Assembly (NCBI GenBank): GCA_964486395.1
Contig: CAZALP010000013.1
Location: 1-14,142, forward strand
From: CAYYJV01 sp964486395
GTDB taxonomy: Bacteria > Patescibacteriota > Minisyncoccia > Minisyncoccales > MHMH01
DNA: 14,142 bases
Reading direction: 5' to 3'
A program made the translations under genes and the position numbers. Each line of letters starts with the position of its first letter. Positions within the stretch are counted from its first letter, which is position 1. This document shows positions 1-6,807 of this stretch, piece after piece. Under the pieces are notes generated by a model. It had not been told where the DNA came from. It ran no database searches and was given only the letters and a program-made list of their open reading frames with translations.

Positions 1-62
1 CTCGGCAAAAGAAAGATAAATAACCCAAAAATAAATATTAAAAATAAGTTTTTTGGTTTCAT
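1..62 (-). CDS. N-terminus of a secreted or membrane protein, cut by the window edge
   Basis: Reading the minus strand from the ATG at 62 gives an uninterrupted start: a short basic N-terminus (MKPKN) followed by about 14 strongly hydrophobic residues (LFLIFIFGLFIFLL) and a proline. This is a typical signal peptide or membrane anchor. The frame stays open to the window edge, so only about 20 residues are visible and no function can be given. A plausible promoter lies upstream (TTGCTT at 100-105, TAAAAT at 77-82, 17-nt spacer), and a weak AGAG ribosome-binding sequence precedes the ATG. It is divergent from the caspase-like gene at 253, so the two may share regulation. Confidence 0.5.
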   Translation of the reverse strand, partial: MKPKNLFLIFIFGLFIFLLP

Positions 63-76
63 ATGGCTCTTTTTAG

Positions 77-105
77 ATTTTACCACAGACAACTAATCAA
101 AGCAA
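77..105 (-). promoter_or_regulatory. Putative sigma-70 type promoter for the clipped gene at 1-62
   Basis: On the minus strand, TTGCTT (100-105) and TAAAAT (77-82) are separated by 17 nt. The predicted start near 70 leaves a leader of about 7 nt before the ATG. The boxes are imperfect, so the call is moderate. Confidence 0.4.
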
Positions 106-163
106 CCAGGCAAAACTATCTATATTATTTATTTTATCAAAATTTATTAAGATTTACAAAAAG

Positions 164-191
164 TTGACAGATTAATTTAATAAGGTATAAT
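164..191 (+). promoter_or_regulatory. Consensus sigma-70 type promoter of the caspase-like gene
   Basis: A perfect TTGACA (164-169) and a perfect TATAAT (186-191) are separated by 16 nt. The predicted start near 198 gives a leader of about 55 nt before the TTG start at 253. It is one of the two strongest promoter matches in the window. Confidence 0.8.
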
Positions 192-235
192 TTATTAGTA
201 TCCTTAAAAACTAAATAGGGATAGAAAGATAAAAG

Positions 236-244
236 AAAGGAGGT
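236..244 (+). promoter_or_regulatory. Strong Shine-Dalgarno that fixes a TTG start
   Basis: AAAGGAGGT lies 8 nt before the TTG at 253 and is a full match to the anti-Shine-Dalgarno. It is the only strong ribosome-binding site I see in the window, and it decides the non-ATG start of the following gene. Confidence 0.8.
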
Positions 245-252
245 AAAAGAAA

Positions 253-1323
253 TTGAAAAAGTTGGTAATTGCAGTTTTGGTATTAGTGATAGTTCTTATA
301 GCCATTTACATATTTGGTGCAAATGGCCCCTCGACTCAGCCTGCTCAAAATACTCCCGAACCAGAAACTCCTTCCGAAACCCTTGTAGACACAGACCGGG
401 ACGGGCTTAGCGACTGGTTTGAAAAAAATATCGCCGATTTAGATCCATTGGTGCCGAACGATAGATATGCAATAATACTAAACACCATTACCATACATTA
501 TTCAATCCCTTATTACACAAAACAAAGAAGAGAAGAAACGACAAACCTTAAAACTTTCCTGATTGAAGAAGAAAAGTTTGCATCGGAGAATGTCTTTTTG
601 TTTATGGATATGGAAGCTACCTATGATAATTTCAAAAGTGCGGTTGATTGTTTGGCAGAAATCTCCGATGAAAATGATTTGGTTTATATTTTCATCCAAG
701 CTCACGGTGGTCCGGGAGGATTTGTCTTTCATTCCGGGATAGACCCTTCAGAAATTGAAATTTCCGATGAACTGATAGAACAAAGGAGAGATTGGTATTC
801 GGAAGGAACTTCATTGGAAGAAATAAGAAAGGCTCAGCAGGACTACGAAGCAGAAGTAAGAGGTAAGGATTTTTCAAACTCCGAACTAAGCCAACTGCTT
901 GGCAAAATAAAACACAATAAGATGTTTCTATTAATTGAATGGTGCCATTCAAATGAAGCGATATATGAGATTTCGGGGGAAAGACTGGTAGTCATAACCG
1001 ATATTCCTTTAAGCCAATTTACTGAAAAATTAATCTTGGGCATAGTTTCGCCGTACGCTCTTTACCGAAATCTTGAATACGACATAAGACATACGAATGA
1101 AAAAGCAGAAAAACTGAACACTCTGCCTTTAGTGGACGACGGAAACGGCTATCCTTCTATCAAAGAAATCTGCCGGGCTTTTGATGAAAGCCCGAACATA
1201 AAAGAAGTTAACGGAAAAGCGGTAATTACAGACCCTCAAAATTTGGCAGATAATTTCTATTTCGGCGAAGCTGAAATCGGAAATTATCGGGAGACAGACC
1301 TTTATCTTCTGTCATATCCTTAA
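253..1323 (+). CDS. Membrane-anchored caspase/legumain-fold (clan CD, C13-like) peptidase
   Basis: Protein of 356 residues starting at TTG. Residues 1-22 form a hydrophobic N-terminal anchor or uncleaved signal, followed by a Pro/Thr/Glu-rich linker (24-45). Residues 46-57 (DTDRDGLSDWFE) match the acidic calcium-binding loop of thrombospondin type 3-like repeats. The rest resembles the caspase-like fold: a hydrophobic strand then HGG with His151 (VYIFIQAHGG), and a second hydrophobic strand ending in Cys231 (MFLLIEWCHS). This is the His...Cys dyad layout of legumain-type C13 enzymes. Family knowledge: such enzymes cut after Asn/Asp, Arg or Lys; the specificity here is not visible. It probably acts on the outer face of the cell, tethered by its N-terminus. 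It has its own promoter and terminator, so it is likely monocistronic. The fold call rests on motifs and spacing, not an alignment. Confidence 0.65.
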   Translation: MKKLVIAVLVLVIVLIAIYIFGANGPSTQPAQNTPEPETPSETLVDTDRDGLSDWFEKNIADLDPLVPNDRYAIILNTITIHYSIPYYTKQRREETTNLKTFLIEEEKFASENVFLFMDMEATYDNFKSAVDCLAEISDENDLVYIFIQAHGGPGGFVFHSGIDPSEIEISDELIEQRRDWYSEGTSLEEIRKAQQDYEAEVRGKDFSNSELSQLLGKIKHNKMFLLIEWCHSNEAIYEISGERLVVITDIPLSQFTEKLILGIVSPYALYRNLEYDIRHTNEKAEKLNTLPLVDDGNGYPSIKEICRAFDESPNIKEVNGKAVITDPQNLADNFYFGEAEIGNYRETDLYLLSYP

Positions 1324-1331
1324 CCGATTAC

Positions 1332-1376
1332 AAAATCCCAGGCTGATTCCTCAATTCCGGTCTGGGATTTTTTATT
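1332..1376 (+). terminator. Intrinsic terminator shared by two convergent genes
   Basis: AAATCCCAG (1333-1341) pairs with CTGGGATTT (1362-1370) and is followed by a T-rich tract. It lies just after the caspase-like stop. On the other strand the hairpin is followed by TTTTG, so it could also end transcripts of the convergent gene at 1393-1782. Confidence 0.75.
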
Positions 1377-1392
1377 CTTTATCCTTTTGCTC

Positions 1393-1782
1393 TTAATCTG
1401 GCAGCAGTAAGACGTGTTTTGCCTCCAACGTTCCATCAGCTTTTAGGTAAACGCCGACTTCTACTTTATTTCCGATGTTTATTTCTTCAAAAGAAATCTT
1501 TTTTATTTTTTCTCCCGATTCTGCATCTTCTGGTTGGGTTAAACGATAAATTGAGACCTCTTCCCCAATTGGAACAGCAAGAATATCTTCTTCGGATTTC
1601 AGGGTTAAAGTCCGGCCGGTTATTTCTACAACTTCACCAGAAGCAGTGGTAGTGATGTTTCCGATAACCCTTGATTCCATTAACTTTGCCAAAGGAGACG
1701 GGGCTTTCGGAACGAAAACCAAACCCAGAAGCAGTAAAATTAAAACGCCGATAATTATTAAAAATAATTTATTGTTTTGCAT
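1393..1782 (-). CDS. Small membrane-anchored DUF5666-like protein
   Basis: Protein of 129 residues. Residues 4-24 are one hydrophobic segment (KLFLIIIGVLILLLLGLVFV), so the protein is probably anchored with its C-terminus outside. Residues 40-129 form a small beta-rich domain: a GEVVEITGRTLTLKS strand pair, an LAVPIGEEVSIY strand, then ISFEEINIGNKVEVGVYLKADGTLEAKHVLLLPD at the end. The opening 'xGxVxxxxxxxLTLK', the 'dIkxGdxVxV' pattern and the final 'tLxAkxVxv' pattern are typical of the DUF5666 (OB-like) family. The function of that family is unknown. No Shine-Dalgarno is visible before the ATG. It lies 123 bp downstream of clpP on the same strand and converges with the gene at 253-1323. 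Family call moderate, gene call strong. Confidence 0.7.
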   Translation of the reverse strand: MQNNKLFLIIIGVLILLLLGLVFVPKAPSPLAKLMESRVIGNITTTASGEVVEITGRTLTLKSEEDILAVPIGEEVSIYRLTQPEDAESGEKIKKISFEEINIGNKVEVGVYLKADGTLEAKHVLLLPD

Positions 1783-1905
1783 TTCTCGCCATAAAGTTTA
1801 TTAACGACTACGACCTTTGCCTCTGCTTTAATTTTAATTTTTTGGTAAAAAAGTGCAACCAAAAATAAAAATCCCGCAAATTTTTCCAAGCTTCTTTTCA
1901 TTAAG

Positions 1906-2490
1906 CTATTCCTTGATCTTAATCACCTCGTCGATCAGGCCGTAATCTTTGGCTTCGGGAGCTGACAAATAAAAATCGCGGTCGGTGTCTTTTTCCACTT
2001 TTTCCAGGGATTGGCCGGTGTGCTTGGCCAAAATTTTGTTCAATTTTTCTTTAATCTTGACAATCTGTTTGGCGGTAATTTCAATTTCCACGGCCTCTCC
2101 CGTCACTCCGCCTGCCACCTGGTGAAGCAACACCTGGGAATTGGGCAAAGCGAATCTTTTGCCCTTCTGGCCTGCCGCCAGCAAAGTGGCTCCCATGGAA
2201 GCTGCCATGCCCACGCACACCGTGGAAATTGGGCATTTGACATACTGCATGGTGTCATAAATAGCTAAGCCAGCAGTAACAGAGCCTCCAGGAGTATTGA
2301 TATATAATTGAATATCTTTTGCAGAATCTTTGGAAGCCAAAAACAGCATCTGGGCGATAATGGAATTGGCCACGGTATCTGTAATGGGACCTGCCAAAAA
2401 TATGATTCTTTCTTTCAAAAGCCGGGAATAAATATCGTAGGCTCTTTCTCCGTATTGGCTTTTCTCTATTACTGTTGGTATAAGATTCAT
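1906..2490 (-). CDS. clpP: ATP-dependent Clp protease proteolytic subunit
   Basis: Protein of 194 residues, the usual ClpP length. The catalytic triad is intact: Ser98 in GMAASMGA, His123 in LPNSQVLLHQ, and Asp172 in TDRDFYLSAPEA, matching the E. coli spacing with a one-residue shift. Also present are the substrate-binding PGGSVTAGLAIYDTM segment and the YGLIDEVI C-terminus. ClpP forms a double seven-subunit barrel that degrades proteins unfolded by ClpX or ClpA/C in the cytoplasm. There is no long propeptide; the N-terminus (MNLIPTVIEK) is near the mature form. It lies 82 bp downstream of a trigger-factor fragment, recalling the common tig-clpP-clpX order, but clpX is not next to it here. 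No Shine-Dalgarno precedes the ATG. Confidence 0.97.
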   Translation of the reverse strand: MNLIPTVIEKSQYGERAYDIYSRLLKERIIFLAGPITDTVANSIIAQMLFLASKDSAKDIQLYINTPGGSVTAGLAIYDTMQYVKCPISTVCVGMAASMGATLLAAGQKGKRFALPNSQVLLHQVAGGVTGEAVEIEITAKQIVKIKEKLNKILAKHTGQSLEKVEKDTDRDFYLSAPEAKDYGLIDEVIKIKE

Positions 2491-2514
2491 AGATTCGATT
2501 ATTTAAATTAAAGC

Positions 2515-2569
2515 GTTAACAAGTTAAAGAGTTAACGGGTTAAACTCGTTAACTCGTAAATCCGTTAAT
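2515..2569 (-). repeat. GTTAAC-type 8-bp tandem repeat with a 9-bp inverted repeat, between tig fragment and clpP
   Basis: GTTAA-starting units begin at 2515, 2523, 2531, 2539, 2548 and 2564, so four are spaced exactly 8 bp. Within them GAGTTAACG (2529-2537) and CGTTAACTC (2547-2555) form a perfect 9-bp inverted repeat with a 9-nt loop. No T-tract follows on either strand, so it is not a standard terminator. It fills the whole tig-clpP spacer and could form a cruciform or an RNA hairpin in the clpP leader. Confidence 0.7.
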
Positions 2570-2572
2570 TTT

Positions 2573-3121
2573 TTAATTCCCAATAAAACTTTCGAGAAGT
2601 TGCAAAGTTTTCTCGTTGCGGATTACTTCTTTAGTGTACTCTTTTAACTGGTTTTCGTCAATATTCTGGACGTTGGGATAGCTTCTTAAAATCTTATCCG
2701 TCTCTTTTTTTATTTCTTCTTCCGAGGCCCGAATGTTTTCCTTTTCGGCTACGGCCTTCAAAACCAAAAGGTTTTTCACTCTTTTTTCGGCTTCGGGCAA
2801 AAGAGACTGAGCCAACTCCTGCTCAGTTTTTTGAATCTTTTTCAAATAATCCTCAAAGCTCATTTGAAGCATCTGTGAAACCTGCTGCTTGAGATTATTC
2901 AAGATAAGATCTCTTTCCCTTTGCACCATGTCTTCTGGAATTTCGATTTCCGCTTCCTCTGCAACTTTTTGCAGAATTTCCTGCCTGACTCTTTCTTTTT
3001 CCCTTCTTTCTTTTTCCTGCCTTATTTTTTCGATTTCTTCTGGGGTAACCTTAACTTCTCCCTTTTTGACCTGGGAAGCGATTTGCTTGTAATCTGGAAG
3101 TTTTTTGATTGACGCTTGCAT
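2573..3121 (-). CDS. tig: Trigger factor C-terminal (chaperone) domain only; ribosome-binding domain missing
   Basis: Protein of 182 residues, against roughly 430 for normal trigger factor. It begins at what is usually the end of the N-terminal domain (KLPDYKQIASQVKKGEVKVTPEEIEKI) and runs straight into the helical chaperone arms (IEIPEDMVQRERDLILNNLKQQV, FEDYLKKI, EAEKRVKNLLVLKAVAEKENIRASEEEIKKE). The ribosome-docking GFRxGxAP signature and the FKBP-like isomerase domain are absent, and no such motif is encoded in any frame I checked in the 238 bp upstream. The ATG lacks a Shine-Dalgarno. It may be a truncated gene or pseudogene, or a stand-alone chaperone arm working off the ribosome. A misassembled upstream junction is also possible. 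Its place ahead of clpP fits the usual tig-clpP neighbourhood. Confidence 0.75.
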   Translation of the reverse strand: MQASIKKLPDYKQIASQVKKGEVKVTPEEIEKIRQEKERREKERVRQEILQKVAEEAEIEIPEDMVQRERDLILNNLKQQVSQMLQMSFEDYLKKIQKTEQELAQSLLPEAEKRVKNLLVLKAVAEKENIRASEEEIKKETDKILRSYPNVQNIDENQLKEYTKEVIRNEKTLQLLESFIGN

Positions 3122-3184
3122 AAATTGGCGCGTAATTAATTATTAGTTCTTTGTTTGTCGTCCTTTTGTCTCTCTGCCTTGGTC

Positions 3185-3300
3185 GGATTTTCTCAGTGCG
3201 GCTGGAGAAAAGGAAGTTGCCCCACTGAAAATTTCCTGCCTTGAACTTTACAGCATCATTGCTTCCTTCGGGAAGAACACTCCTGAATACCTGAATGATT
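3185..3300. ncRNA. Folded spacer between hppA and the tig fragment (leader or small RNA candidate)
   Basis: This spacer is GC-richer than its flanks and contains two clear hairpins. One pairs 3187-3191 with 3228-3232, 3194-3198 with 3223-3227 and 3200-3202 with 3219-3221, with a 2-nt bulge and a C/C mismatch. The second is CTTCC-TTCG-GGAAG (3262-3275), a classic cUUCGg tetraloop when read on the plus strand. A bidirectional terminator follows at 3321-3358. On the minus strand the same DNA would be the tig-clpP leader. No clear promoter decides the strand, and it does not match SRP, tmRNA or RNase P signatures that I know. Confidence 0.3.
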
Positions 3301-3320
3301 GAAAAAAAACTGGAAGATTT

Positions 3321-3358
3321 AAAAACACAAAGCGCCGATTAATCTCGGTGCTTTTTCT
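3321..3358 (-). terminator. Intrinsic terminator after hppA, symmetric enough to work both ways
   Basis: The stem is GCGCCGA (3332-3338) with TCGGTGC (3345-3351), one G-T wobble and a TTAATC loop. A-runs and T-runs lie on both sides. On the minus strand it follows the hppA stop directly and ends in TTTGTGTTTTT. On the plus strand it is followed by CTTTTTC. Confidence 0.75.
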
Positions 3359-3359
3359 A

Positions 3360-5342
3360 TCATACCAGAAAGCCGACAATCAGCAAAGCCACTATGTTCA
3401 AAACCTTAATCATTGGGTTAATTGCGGGACCGGCACAATCTTTATACGGATCTCCCACGGTATCGCCGGTGATTGCTGCCTCGTGAGCAAAACTGCCTTT
3501 CCCTCCCAAGTTTCCCTCTTCAATGTATTTTTTGGCGTTGTCCCAAGCCGCTCCGCCGGAAGTCATGGAAATGGCTACGAAAATGCCGGTCACTACGCTG
3601 CCAATGAGCAGTCCCCCCAGAGCTTCCGGCCCCAGCAAAAACCCTACCAGAATCGGAGCTGCCACAGGAATCAAGGCCGGCTTTACCATTTCTTTCAAGG
3701 CGGCTTTGGTGACAATGTCTACGCATTTACCGTATTCGGGCTTCCCTTTCCCTTCCATCAAGCCCGAGATTTCTTTGAATTGCCTTCTCGCTTCTTCCAC
3801 TACTTTTTGGCCGGCTTTCCCTACAGCAGTCATGGCGTAAGAAGCAAAAAGATAAGGCAACAATCCCCCCAAAAAAAGACCTATCAATACTTTGTAGTCT
3901 TCAAGATAAAAAAGCATTTTTACTCCCAGTGCCTGAATTTCCTGGGCGTAAGCGGAAAACAGCACCAATGCCGCCAGCCCGGCTGAAGTTATGGCGTAAG
4001 CCTTGGTGACGGCTTTCGTGGTATTGCCCACCGCGTCCAGGGAATCTGTCACTTCTCTAATTTCTTTTCCCAAGCCCGCCATTTCGGCTATTCCGGAGGC
4101 GTTATCTGTAATGGGGCCGTAAGAATCCAAAGCCACGATCATCCCTGCTAAAGAAAGCATAGAAACTACGGCTATGGCCAGTCCCATCATCCCTCCCAGC
4201 CAAAAACTAACTAAAATTCCAAAAGAAATCAGGACAACGGGGAGAGCGGTGCTTCTTAATCCCACCGCCAGTCCCTGAATGATGTTTGTGGCATGACCCG
4301 ATGTAGAAGCTTCGGCGATGGACCTGACGGGCTGATATCTCTTGGAAGTGAAGTAATCGGTTATCAAAAACATTCCTCCGGCGACAACCAGTCCCATCAG
4401 AGCTGGCACATAAAGCTGCCAAAAAGAAAGGTCGATCGAAGAAACAGAATTATTGATGACAAAGATAAAGCCCAAGGCGGAAAGCAGGGAAGATCCTATC
4501 AGGCCCTTGTAGAGGGTGAAAACTATGCTCTGGTTTTTCTTCAGCTTTACCAAGAAGCTGGCCAGTATGAAAGACAAAATGGCCACCGCTCCCAAGAAAA
4601 GAGGCAACTGTATGATGGAAGACTCTCCGGGGAAAATCAAAGCTCCCAAAATCATGGCCGCCACCATGGTAACCAGATAAGTTTCAAAGAGATCCGCTGC
4701 CATGCCGGCGCAGTCCCCGACGTTGTCCCCCACCTGATCGGCTATCACTGCGGGATTCCTAGGGTCGTCTTCCGGAATTCCCTTTTCGATTTTGCCCACC
4801 AAGTCGGCCCCCACGTCAGCGGCTTTGGTATATATTCCTCCGCCCAGCCTAGCGAAAAGAGAAATCAGGGAGGCTCCGAATCCTAAAGCTATAAGGGGTT
4901 TTAAATCCTGAACCAAAAGATAAAAACCCGAAATGGAAAGCAGGCCCAATCCCACCACCAGCAATCCTGTTACCAAGCCTCCGCGGAAAGCCAGATCCAA
5001 GGTGGGAGGCAGGCCTTTCTTGGCGGCTTCTGCCACCCTGACGTTAGTCTGGGTGGAAACCATCATCCCCACGAATCCTGCTGCCGCCGAAAACAAAGCT
5101 CCCAGCAAAAAACCGGAAGCAATCTTAAATCCCAAAAACACCCAAAGAAGCAAAAACAAAACAAAAGCAACCACGGCCACGCTTTTTGACTGTCTTTTTA
5201 AATAAGCTATAGCCCCTTCTCGAATATAATTTGAAATGGCTATCATCTTTCCCGATCCGCGGGGAGCCCTCCGTATCTGCCTAATCAGAAAAACAGCGAA
5301 AATGATGGCAAAGACGGAAACGATAACGGGAAGAAAAAGCAT
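3360..5342 (-). CDS. hppA: Membrane-bound proton-pumping pyrophosphatase, K+-independent type
   Basis: Protein of 660 residues, about 15 membrane segments, full length for the bacterial family. It hydrolyses cytoplasmic pyrophosphate and pumps H+ across the membrane. All three substrate-binding blocks are intact: DVGADLVGKIEKGIPEDDPRN (about 176-196) with GDNVGDCAG (205-213), DSYGPITDNASGIAEMAG (406-423), and near the C-terminus GGAAWDNAKKYIE with TGDTVGDPYKDCAGP. The subtype-deciding position is Lys443 in GNTTKAVT; Lys here, with Thr three residues on, marks the K+-independent H+-pumping class, whereas K+-dependent enzymes have Ala. It starts 76 bp after nusA on the same strand, in an AT-rich spacer with repeated TTTTAAAT-type runs, and ends at a strong terminator. 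For a cell with limited respiration this pump would recover energy from PPi; that last point is inference. Confidence 0.96.
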   Translation of the reverse strand: MLFLPVIVSVFAIIFAVFLIRQIRRAPRGSGKMIAISNYIREGAIAYLKRQSKSVAVVAFVLFLLLWVFLGFKIASGFLLGALFSAAAGFVGMMVSTQTNVRVAEAAKKGLPPTLDLAFRGGLVTGLLVVGLGLLSISGFYLLVQDLKPLIALGFGASLISLFARLGGGIYTKAADVGADLVGKIEKGIPEDDPRNPAVIADQVGDNVGDCAGMAADLFETYLVTMVAAMILGALIFPGESSIIQLPLFLGAVAILSFILASFLVKLKKNQSIVFTLYKGLIGSSLLSALGFIFVINNSVSSIDLSFWQLYVPALMGLVVAGGMFLITDYFTSKRYQPVRSIAEASTSGHATNIIQGLAVGLRSTALPVVLISFGILVSFWLGGMMGLAIAVVSMLSLAGMIVALDSYGPITDNASGIAEMAGLGKEIREVTDSLDAVGNTTKAVTKAYAITSAGLAALVLFSAYAQEIQALGVKMLFYLEDYKVLIGLFLGGLLPYLFASYAMTAVGKAGQKVVEEARRQFKEISGLMEGKGKPEYGKCVDIVTKAALKEMVKPALIPVAAPILVGFLLGPEALGGLLIGSVVTGIFVAISMTSGGAAWDNAKKYIEEGNLGGKGSFAHEAAITGDTVGDPYKDCAGPAINPMIKVLNIVALLIVGFLV

Positions 5343-5418
5343 AAGTAATAATTTTAATATTAAATGTTCAATTTTAAATAAATTTTAAATGTTTGAAAAT
5401 TAATTAATTAAAAATTGA

Positions 5419-6654
5419 TTATTCTTTCTTGGCTGACTTTTTAGCCTTGGTTGATTTTTTAGCTTTTGCTTCTGTTTTGGATTTAGCCTGTATTTTAAAT
5501 TTCTCCGGTTCGGGTTCGGCTGTGGCCTTCGTTTCGCTGGATTCGGGCGACCTCACATCAATCTTCCAGCCAGTTAATTTGGCAGCCAGCCTAACGTTTT
5601 GGCCGTCTTTGCCGATAGCCAAAGACAGTTGGTCTTCGGGAACCACGGCCAGGGCTTTATTCTTTGGAAGCTGCTTTACTTCCAAAACCTTGGCGGGGGA
5701 CAAAGCGTTGGCAATATATTCTTCGGGTTTTTCCTTCCATTCAATAATGTCGATTTTCTCGCCTCCCAGCTCATTGATGACAGCTGTCACTCTGGTTCCC
5801 CTCTGCCCGACCATGGAACCTATGGGATCCACGCCTTCTGCGGTCGAAGCAACGGCTATCTTTGAACGGGAGCCGGCTTCCCTGGCCACAGATTTGATTT
5901 CCACGGTGCCAGCTGAAACTTCGGGAACTTCCAGCTCGAAAAGCTTGGAAATTATCTTGGGATAAGCGCGGGAAAGAAAAATGACGGGGCCTTTTGGGGT
6001 CTCTTCCACTTTCATTACAAAAACCTTCAGCCTCTGCCCCGGCCTGTAAAATTCTCCGTAAACCTGCTCCTCTCTGGGCAAAATTCCCAGGGTCTTGCCA
6101 ATGTCTATGAACACCGTTCTCCCTTCCACTCTCTGGACGATGCCCGAGATTATTTCTCCTTCTTTTGATTTGTATTCCGAAAAGATAACGTCTCTTTCCG
6201 CTTCTCTGATTCTCTGCAGGATAACCTGCTTGGCGGTTTGGGCGGCAATCCTGCCATAGTCTCCCCGGGTTTCTAAGGTTTGTTCCAGGTCCTCCCCCGC
6301 CTTTATTTTGGGATTTATCTTTTTGGCTTCTTCCAGCATGATATGCTTTTCAGGATTGAAGCGGATTTTCTTCTCTTCTTCTCCTTCTTCCCCGGAAGCT
6401 TTTTTTTCTTTCAGCTGCTCCAATTCCTCTTCGGAATAAATCATATCTTTGGTTACCACTTGCTTTACCTGCCAAAACTTAACCTGGCCCGTTTTAGGAT
6501 CGAGCTTGGCCTTGATTATCTGTCCTTTTTTTCCGTAATCCTTTTTGTAAGCAGCGGCAATCGCCATTTCAATGGTTTCAATCACCCTTTCCGAAGGAAT
6601 TCCCTTTTCTTCTGCAATCTGGGCAATTGCCGATGTAAAGTTTTTCAATTCCAT
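5419..6654 (-). CDS. nusA: Transcription termination/antitermination factor NusA
   Basis: Protein of 411 residues. The N-terminal RNA-polymerase-binding domain (1-160) starts with the typical IAEEKGIPSERVIETIEMAIAAAYKKDYG, and includes an acidic Glu-rich insert at about 75-96. The S1 domain is at about 165-229 (GEIISGIVQRVEGRTVFIDIG). KH1 carries GSMVGQRGTRV (279-289) and KH2 carries SLAIGKDGQNVRLAA (344-358). A Lys/Ala-rich tail (385-411) replaces the acidic repeats of enterobacterial NusA. It binds RNA polymerase and nascent RNA and modulates pausing and termination. The ATG has no Shine-Dalgarno. A consensus promoter and a terminator-like hairpin sit directly upstream, suggesting attenuation of its own expression. 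rimP, the usual upstream neighbour, is absent. Confidence 0.96.
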   Translation of the reverse strand: MELKNFTSAIAQIAEEKGIPSERVIETIEMAIAAAYKKDYGKKGQIIKAKLDPKTGQVKFWQVKQVVTKDMIYSEEELEQLKEKKASGEEGEEEKKIRFNPEKHIMLEEAKKINPKIKAGEDLEQTLETRGDYGRIAAQTAKQVILQRIREAERDVIFSEYKSKEGEIISGIVQRVEGRTVFIDIGKTLGILPREEQVYGEFYRPGQRLKVFVMKVEETPKGPVIFLSRAYPKIISKLFELEVPEVSAGTVEIKSVAREAGSRSKIAVASTAEGVDPIGSMVGQRGTRVTAVINELGGEKIDIIEWKEKPEEYIANALSPAKVLEVKQLPKNKALAVVPEDQLSLAIGKDGQNVRLAAKLTGWKIDVRSPESSETKATAEPEPEKFKIQAKSKTEAKAKKSTKAKKSAKKE

Positions 6655-6660
6655 AATTTT

Positions 6661-6687
6661 AAAAAGAAAGTCCGTTTTCCAACGGAC
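6661..6687 (-). terminator. Terminator-like hairpin in the nusA leader (candidate attenuator)
   Basis: On the minus strand GTCCGTT-GGAA-AACGGAC (6687-6670) is a perfect 7-bp stem with a 4-nt loop, followed at once by TTTCTTTTT (6669-6661). The T-run ends 6 nt before the nusA ATG. It lies downstream of the nusA promoter, so transcripts could stop after about 50 nt unless they read through. Confidence 0.75.
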
Positions 6688-6714
6688 AAACCCTTTCCTT
6701 TCTGTCCCAAACTA

Positions 6715-6747
6715 ATTATATCATATCATGTGAAAAATGCGTGTCAA
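6715..6747 (-). promoter_or_regulatory. nusA promoter
   Basis: TTGACA (6747-6742, minus) is a perfect -35. TATGAT (6725-6720) follows after 16 nt, and an overlapping perfect TATAAT (6720-6715) follows after 21 nt. The first spacing is the better one. Predicted start is near 6713, or 6708 for the second box. Confidence 0.75.
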
Positions 6748-6773
6748 GGACTCCAACAAATCCTGATGTGTAT

Positions 6774-6802
6774 TTAAGAGACAGTCTTCACTACATTATT
6801 AT
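6774..6802 (+). promoter_or_regulatory. Weak promoter candidate in front of the folded element at 6808
   Basis: TTAAGA (6774-6779), 17-nt spacer, TATTAT (6797-6802). The predicted start near 6809 coincides with the first base of the closing stem of the folded element. The boxes are imperfect. Confidence 0.3.
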
Positions 6803-6807
6803 ATTTT

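Noticed and set aside
1839..1865. TTTTTGGT/ACCAAAAA inverted repeat between the DUF5666-like gene and clpP.
   Set aside because: It is AT-rich, without a following T-run on the minus strand; it could help end clpP transcripts but the support is weak.
3262..3275. Possible SRP RNA tip, since the minus strand reads CCGAAGGAAGCA.
   Set aside because: The conserved 5' side of the SRP loop (GUCAGG) is missing and the rest of the hairpin does not fit.
3122..3336. Open minus-strand frame upstream of the tig fragment that might hold the missing N-terminal domain.
   Set aside because: No GFRxGxAP signature or other trigger-factor motif, wrong frame, and the spacer is better explained as folded RNA.
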